This document shows positions 23,553 through 25,648 of a stretch of 25,648 bases of DNA, one piece after another (position 1 is the first letter of the stretch; the number at the start of each line of letters is the position of its first letter). Source of the stretch: Thiocapsa sp. UBA6158 (GTDB lineage Bacteria > Pseudomonadota > Gammaproteobacteria > Chromatiales > Chromatiaceae); the NCBI RefSeq assembly GCF_002423035.1, contig NZ_DIUM01000023.1, positions 1 through 25,648 on the forward strand. The letters are read 5' to 3'. Both the position numbers and the translations under genes were made by a program. The notes below the pieces were generated by a model. It made no database searches. It was given only the letters and a program-made list of their open reading frames with translations, and was not told where the DNA came from.

Positions 23553-25394
23553 TCAGCGCCCGCGCGCGAACCAACGATCGAGCTCGTCGTAACCCACCCG
23601 GATCCAGGTCGGGCGACCATGATTGCATTGGTCGATCCGCTCGACACGCTCCATGTCGCGGAGCAATCCGTTCATCTCCTCCAGGGTCAGGCGTCGATTG
23701 GCCCGCACGGCACCATGGCAGGCCATGGTGGAGAGGACCGCGTTGACGGCCTCCTCGAGTCGGGCGCTGCTGCCGTGGACGGCCAGATCCGAGAGTAAAT
23801 CGCGCACCAGGCCCTCGTGATCGGCCTGTCGCAGCAGTGCCGGGACCTCGCGCACCACCAGCGTGCCTGAATCGATGCGGTCGATGACCAGGCCCAGCGC
23901 GGCCAGGTCATCGGCCCGGGATGCGATCAGCTCGGCCTCGCGCGGGGCCACCGAGACGGGCACCGGGACCAGCAGGGGCTGGCGAATCACCGCGCCGGAG
24001 CGCCAGCCCGTCTTCAGCCGCTCGTAGCCGATCCGCTCATGGGCCGCATGGATATCGACGATGATCAGAGCGTCGGGGGTTTGGGCCAAGAGGTAGACCC
24101 CGTTGATCTGTGCGACGGCATAACCGAGCGGGTGCGCCTCGCGGTCCTCGCGGCTTGTGCGCTCGGCCGCGCCGTCGCTCCGGTCCCCGGCAGGCGGCGG
24201 TTGCTGAAACGCCAGATCGGCACGCAAACGCTCGGCGTAACCGCCGCGTCCCTCGCCGACGCCCAGCGGCAGATGCAGCGTAGGTCCCGAAACGCCCCCG
24301 AGACGGGCCACCGGCTCGTCCTGCGCACGCGACGCCCGGCCCGGCGCAAACGCGCTCGTGATCTCGGTTGCCGACTGCGGCTCCCCGAGTACCCCGGCCG
24401 AGAGACGCCGCTGCAGCACCCGAAAGATGAAGTCATGGACCTGCCGACCTTCGCGGAAACGCACCTCGTGTTTGGACGGATGGACGTTGCAGTCGACCGT
24501 CCGGGCGGGCAGCTCGAGGAACAACAGATAGGCGGGATGTCGCCCGTGATGGAGCAGATCGCTGAAGGCCTGGCGCACCGCGTGACTCACCAGCTTGTCG
24601 CGCACCATGCGACCGTTGACATAGAAGAACTGCTGATCGGCCTGACTGCGGGAGAACGCAGGGCGCACCACCCAACCCCACAGACGAAGATCCACGGTCT
24701 CCTCGTCCAGGGTCAAGGCTTGATCGGCGAAGGCGCCTCCGAGCAAGGTCTCCAGACGGGCGCGCCGCCCCGCATCGTCGAGCGCGGCCGACAGGTCGTA
24801 GAGCGTTTTGCCGTTGTGGCGCAGCTGAAAGGCGATGTCCGGCCGTACCAAGGCGATGCGCCGCACCACCTGCTCCAGATGGCCGAACTCGGTCTTCTCG
24901 GTGCGCAGAAACTTACGGCGTGCCGGGGTGTTGTAGAAGAGATCCTGCACATCCACGCTAGTCCCGGGCGGATGCGCCGCCGGGCGCGGCTCTTCCAAGG
25001 CACCGTCGCTGCCGACCGTGACCTCGAGGGCCGTCGGCGCATCGCGGCTGCGCGAGATCAGACGCAGCCGGCTCACCGAGGCGATGCTCGGCAACGCCTC
25101 GCCGCGGAACCCCAGGGTCGAAACCGCCTCCAGATCGCTCAAATCGGCGACCTTGCTGGTGGCATGACGCGAAAGCGCCAGCACCAGCTCATCCGGCGGG
25201 ATGCCGCGCCCGTCGTCGCGCACGCGCAACCGCTTGATGCCGCCGCGCTCCACGTCGATCTCCACCCGCGTGCACTCGGCGTCTAGACTGTTCTCGATCA
25301 ACTCCTTAGCCACCGAGGCCGGACGCTCGACGACCTCGCCTGCGGCGATTTGATTGACGAGATGACTCGAGAGGATACGGATCGGCTTGGACAT
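23553..25394 (-). CDS. mutL: DNA mismatch repair protein MutL
   Basis: This 613-aa protein couples mismatch recognition by MutS to strand removal. The N-terminal GHKL ATPase has ELIENSLDA (31-39), DDGRGI (60-65) and GFRGEAL (95-101), followed by FYNTPARRKFL. The C-terminal dimerisation domain has DIHAAHERIGYE (447-458), ACHGAVRAN (558-566) and CNHGRPT (590-596), which match the zinc/endonuclease motifs of nicking MutL proteins (DQHAx2Ex4E with Q to I). E. coli MutL lacks these and relies on MutH. The middle linker (about 340-425) is Pro/Arg/Gly-rich. The frame continues to 25550 through the heptad repeat, but the ATG at 25394 gives the universal start MSKPIRILSSHLVNQIAAGE. Confidence 0.96.
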   Translation of the reverse strand: MSKPIRILSSHLVNQIAAGEVVERPASVAKELIENSLDAECTRVEIDVERGGIKRLRVRDDGRGIPPDELVLALSRHATSKVADLSDLEAVSTLGFRGEALPSIASVSRLRLISRSRDAPTALEVTVGSDGALEEPRPAAHPPGTSVDVQDLFYNTPARRKFLRTEKTEFGHLEQVVRRIALVRPDIAFQLRHNGKTLYDLSAALDDAGRRARLETLLGGAFADQALTLDEETVDLRLWGWVVRPAFSRSQADQQFFYVNGRMVRDKLVSHAVRQAFSDLLHHGRHPAYLLFLELPARTVDCNVHPSKHEVRFREGRQVHDFIFRVLQRRLSAGVLGEPQSATEITSAFAPGRASRAQDEPVARLGGVSGPTLHLPLGVGEGRGGYAERLRADLAFQQPPPAGDRSDGAAERTSREDREAHPLGYAVAQINGVYLLAQTPDALIIVDIHAAHERIGYERLKTGWRSGAVIRQPLLVPVPVSVAPREAELIASRADDLAALGLVIDRIDSGTLVVREVPALLRQADHEGLVRDLLSDLAVHGSSARLEEAVNAVLSTMACHGAVRANRRLTLEEMNGLLRDMERVERIDQCNHGRPTWIRVGYDELDRWFARGR

Positions 25395-25437
25395 GCGCGG
25401 ATGGGAACAGAAGCGCGGGGCGTGGGCAAGGGGAGCT

Positions 25438-25535
25438 TCCTGCCTCCTGCCTCCTGCCGCCTGCTCCCTGCTCCCTGCCGCCTGCTCCCTGCCGCCTGTT
25501 TCCTGCTCCCTGCCGCCTGCTCCCTGCCGCCTGCT
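25438..25535. repeat. Heptanucleotide tandem repeat upstream of mutL
   Basis: Fourteen consecutive 7-nt units fit NCCTGCY, or TT at the end in one unit (TCCTGCC x3, then alternating GCCTGCT, CCCTGCT and CCCTGCC), over 98 bp, followed by two decayed ATCAGC units. It begins 44 bp upstream of the mutL ATG. On the mutL strand it is G-rich with GG and GGG tracts. It encodes only a low-complexity Gly/Gln/Arg stretch if read through. Similar heptad repeats are known in cyanobacteria (STRR sequences). Confidence 0.85.
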
Positions 25536-25554
25536 ATCAGCTATCAGCACAGTA

Positions 25555-25584
25555 CGACCTCGAACGCACGTGCGGTCGAGGTCG
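25555..25584. promoter_or_regulatory. 30-nt near-perfect palindrome upstream of mutL
   Basis: The arms CGACCTCGA (25555-25563) and TCGAGGTCG (25576-25584) pair perfectly, and the centre CGCACGTGCG is itself self-complementary. Only one symmetric position (A25564/G25575) breaks the 30-nt symmetry. No T-run follows either strand. It could be an operator, a terminator-like stem of the gene upstream of mutL, or a repeat. Confidence 0.5.
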
Positions 25585-25621
25585 CACGCTCTTGAATCGC
25601 ACAGGAATCGCCTTTGAGCCT

Positions 25622-25641
25622 TAAACCTAAAAAGAGCAGTT
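25622..25641 (-). repeat. Right copy of the 20-nt repeat, inverted relative to the left end
   Basis: On the minus strand this reads AACTGCTCTTTTTAGGTTTA, matching 8-27 at 19 of 20 positions. It ends 7 bp from the window edge. The two copies face each other across the whole 25.6 kb. Confidence 0.6.
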
Positions 25642-25648
25642 ACACCTT

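Noticed and set aside
25438..25542. CRISPR-like array
   Set aside because: The repeats are contiguous 7-nt units with no spacers, so this is a microsatellite and not a CRISPR.
25395..25550. N-terminal extension of MutL through the heptad repeat
   Set aside because: The extension is low-complexity and encoded by the tandem repeat; MutL proteins start at MSKPIRILSS, which has its own ATG.
8..25641. Composite transposon or genomic island bounded by the terminal repeats
   Set aside because: No transposase or integrase, and the whole interior is conserved housekeeping genes in their usual order.

Overview
The window reads as one continuous piece of a GC-rich gammaproteobacterial chromosome. All 26 genes I can support lie on the minus strand, so transcription runs from the right end to the left. 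The protein sequences and the gene orders (mutL-miaA-hfq-hflX-hflK-hflC-DUF2065-hisZ-purA and yceD-rpmF-plsX-fabH-fabD-fabG-acpP-fabF-pabC-mltG-tmk-holB-pilZ-tatD) are typical of Gammaproteobacteria. Their flavour, including a sodium-pumping oxaloacetate decarboxylase and a MutL that keeps nuclease motifs, suggests Chromatiales (purple sulfur bacteria, for example Thiocapsa relatives). That placement is an inference from resemblance; no marker gene such as 16S rRNA is present.

Layout in the direction of transcription. (1) 25648-21740: a repeat-rich leader with a heptanucleotide tandem repeat and a 30-nt palindrome, then mutL, miaA and hfq. A 457-bp gene-free stretch separates miaA from hfq. 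(2) 21739-17862: hflX, then a 481-bp gene-free stretch with a very strong hairpin and a repeat element, then hflK-hflC closed by an intrinsic terminator with a duplicated 5' arm. (3) 17693-11585: a small DUF2065 membrane protein, hisZ, purA, then oadG-oadA-oadB for a membrane Na+ pump. (4) 11382-120: yceD-rpmF, the fatty-acid and phospholipid initiation genes plsX-fabH-fabD-fabG-acpP-fabF, then pabC, mltG, tmk, holB, pilZ and tatD. Most genes in this last block overlap by 1-14 nt or are separated by a few bases, which indicates translational coupling.

How the genes work together. Block 4 makes acyl chains: FabD loads malonate on AcpP, FabH starts chains, FabG and FabF reduce and elongate, and PlsX hands acyl groups to phospholipid synthesis. 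It then joins cell-envelope (MltG, PilZ), folate (PabC) and replication (Tmk, HolB) functions. Block 1-2 is the classic mutL-hfl region: mismatch repair, tRNA modification, sRNA chaperone, ribosome-associated GTPase and the FtsH-modulating HflKC complex. Block 3 joins histidine and purine nucleotide synthesis to an anaerobic-type Na+ pump.

There is no sign of a mobile element with a transposase, CRISPR array, defence island or biosynthetic cluster, and I did not find a clearly new multi-gene system. The parts worth a second look are non-coding or single-residue. They are a family of elements with AAACCGCGTCC-type ends in intergenic gaps (two full copies of 84 bp), matching 20-nt inverted repeats a few bases from both window ends, the heptad repeat next to mutL, the duplicated terminator arm after hflC, and a Gln in place of a metal-binding His in OadA.
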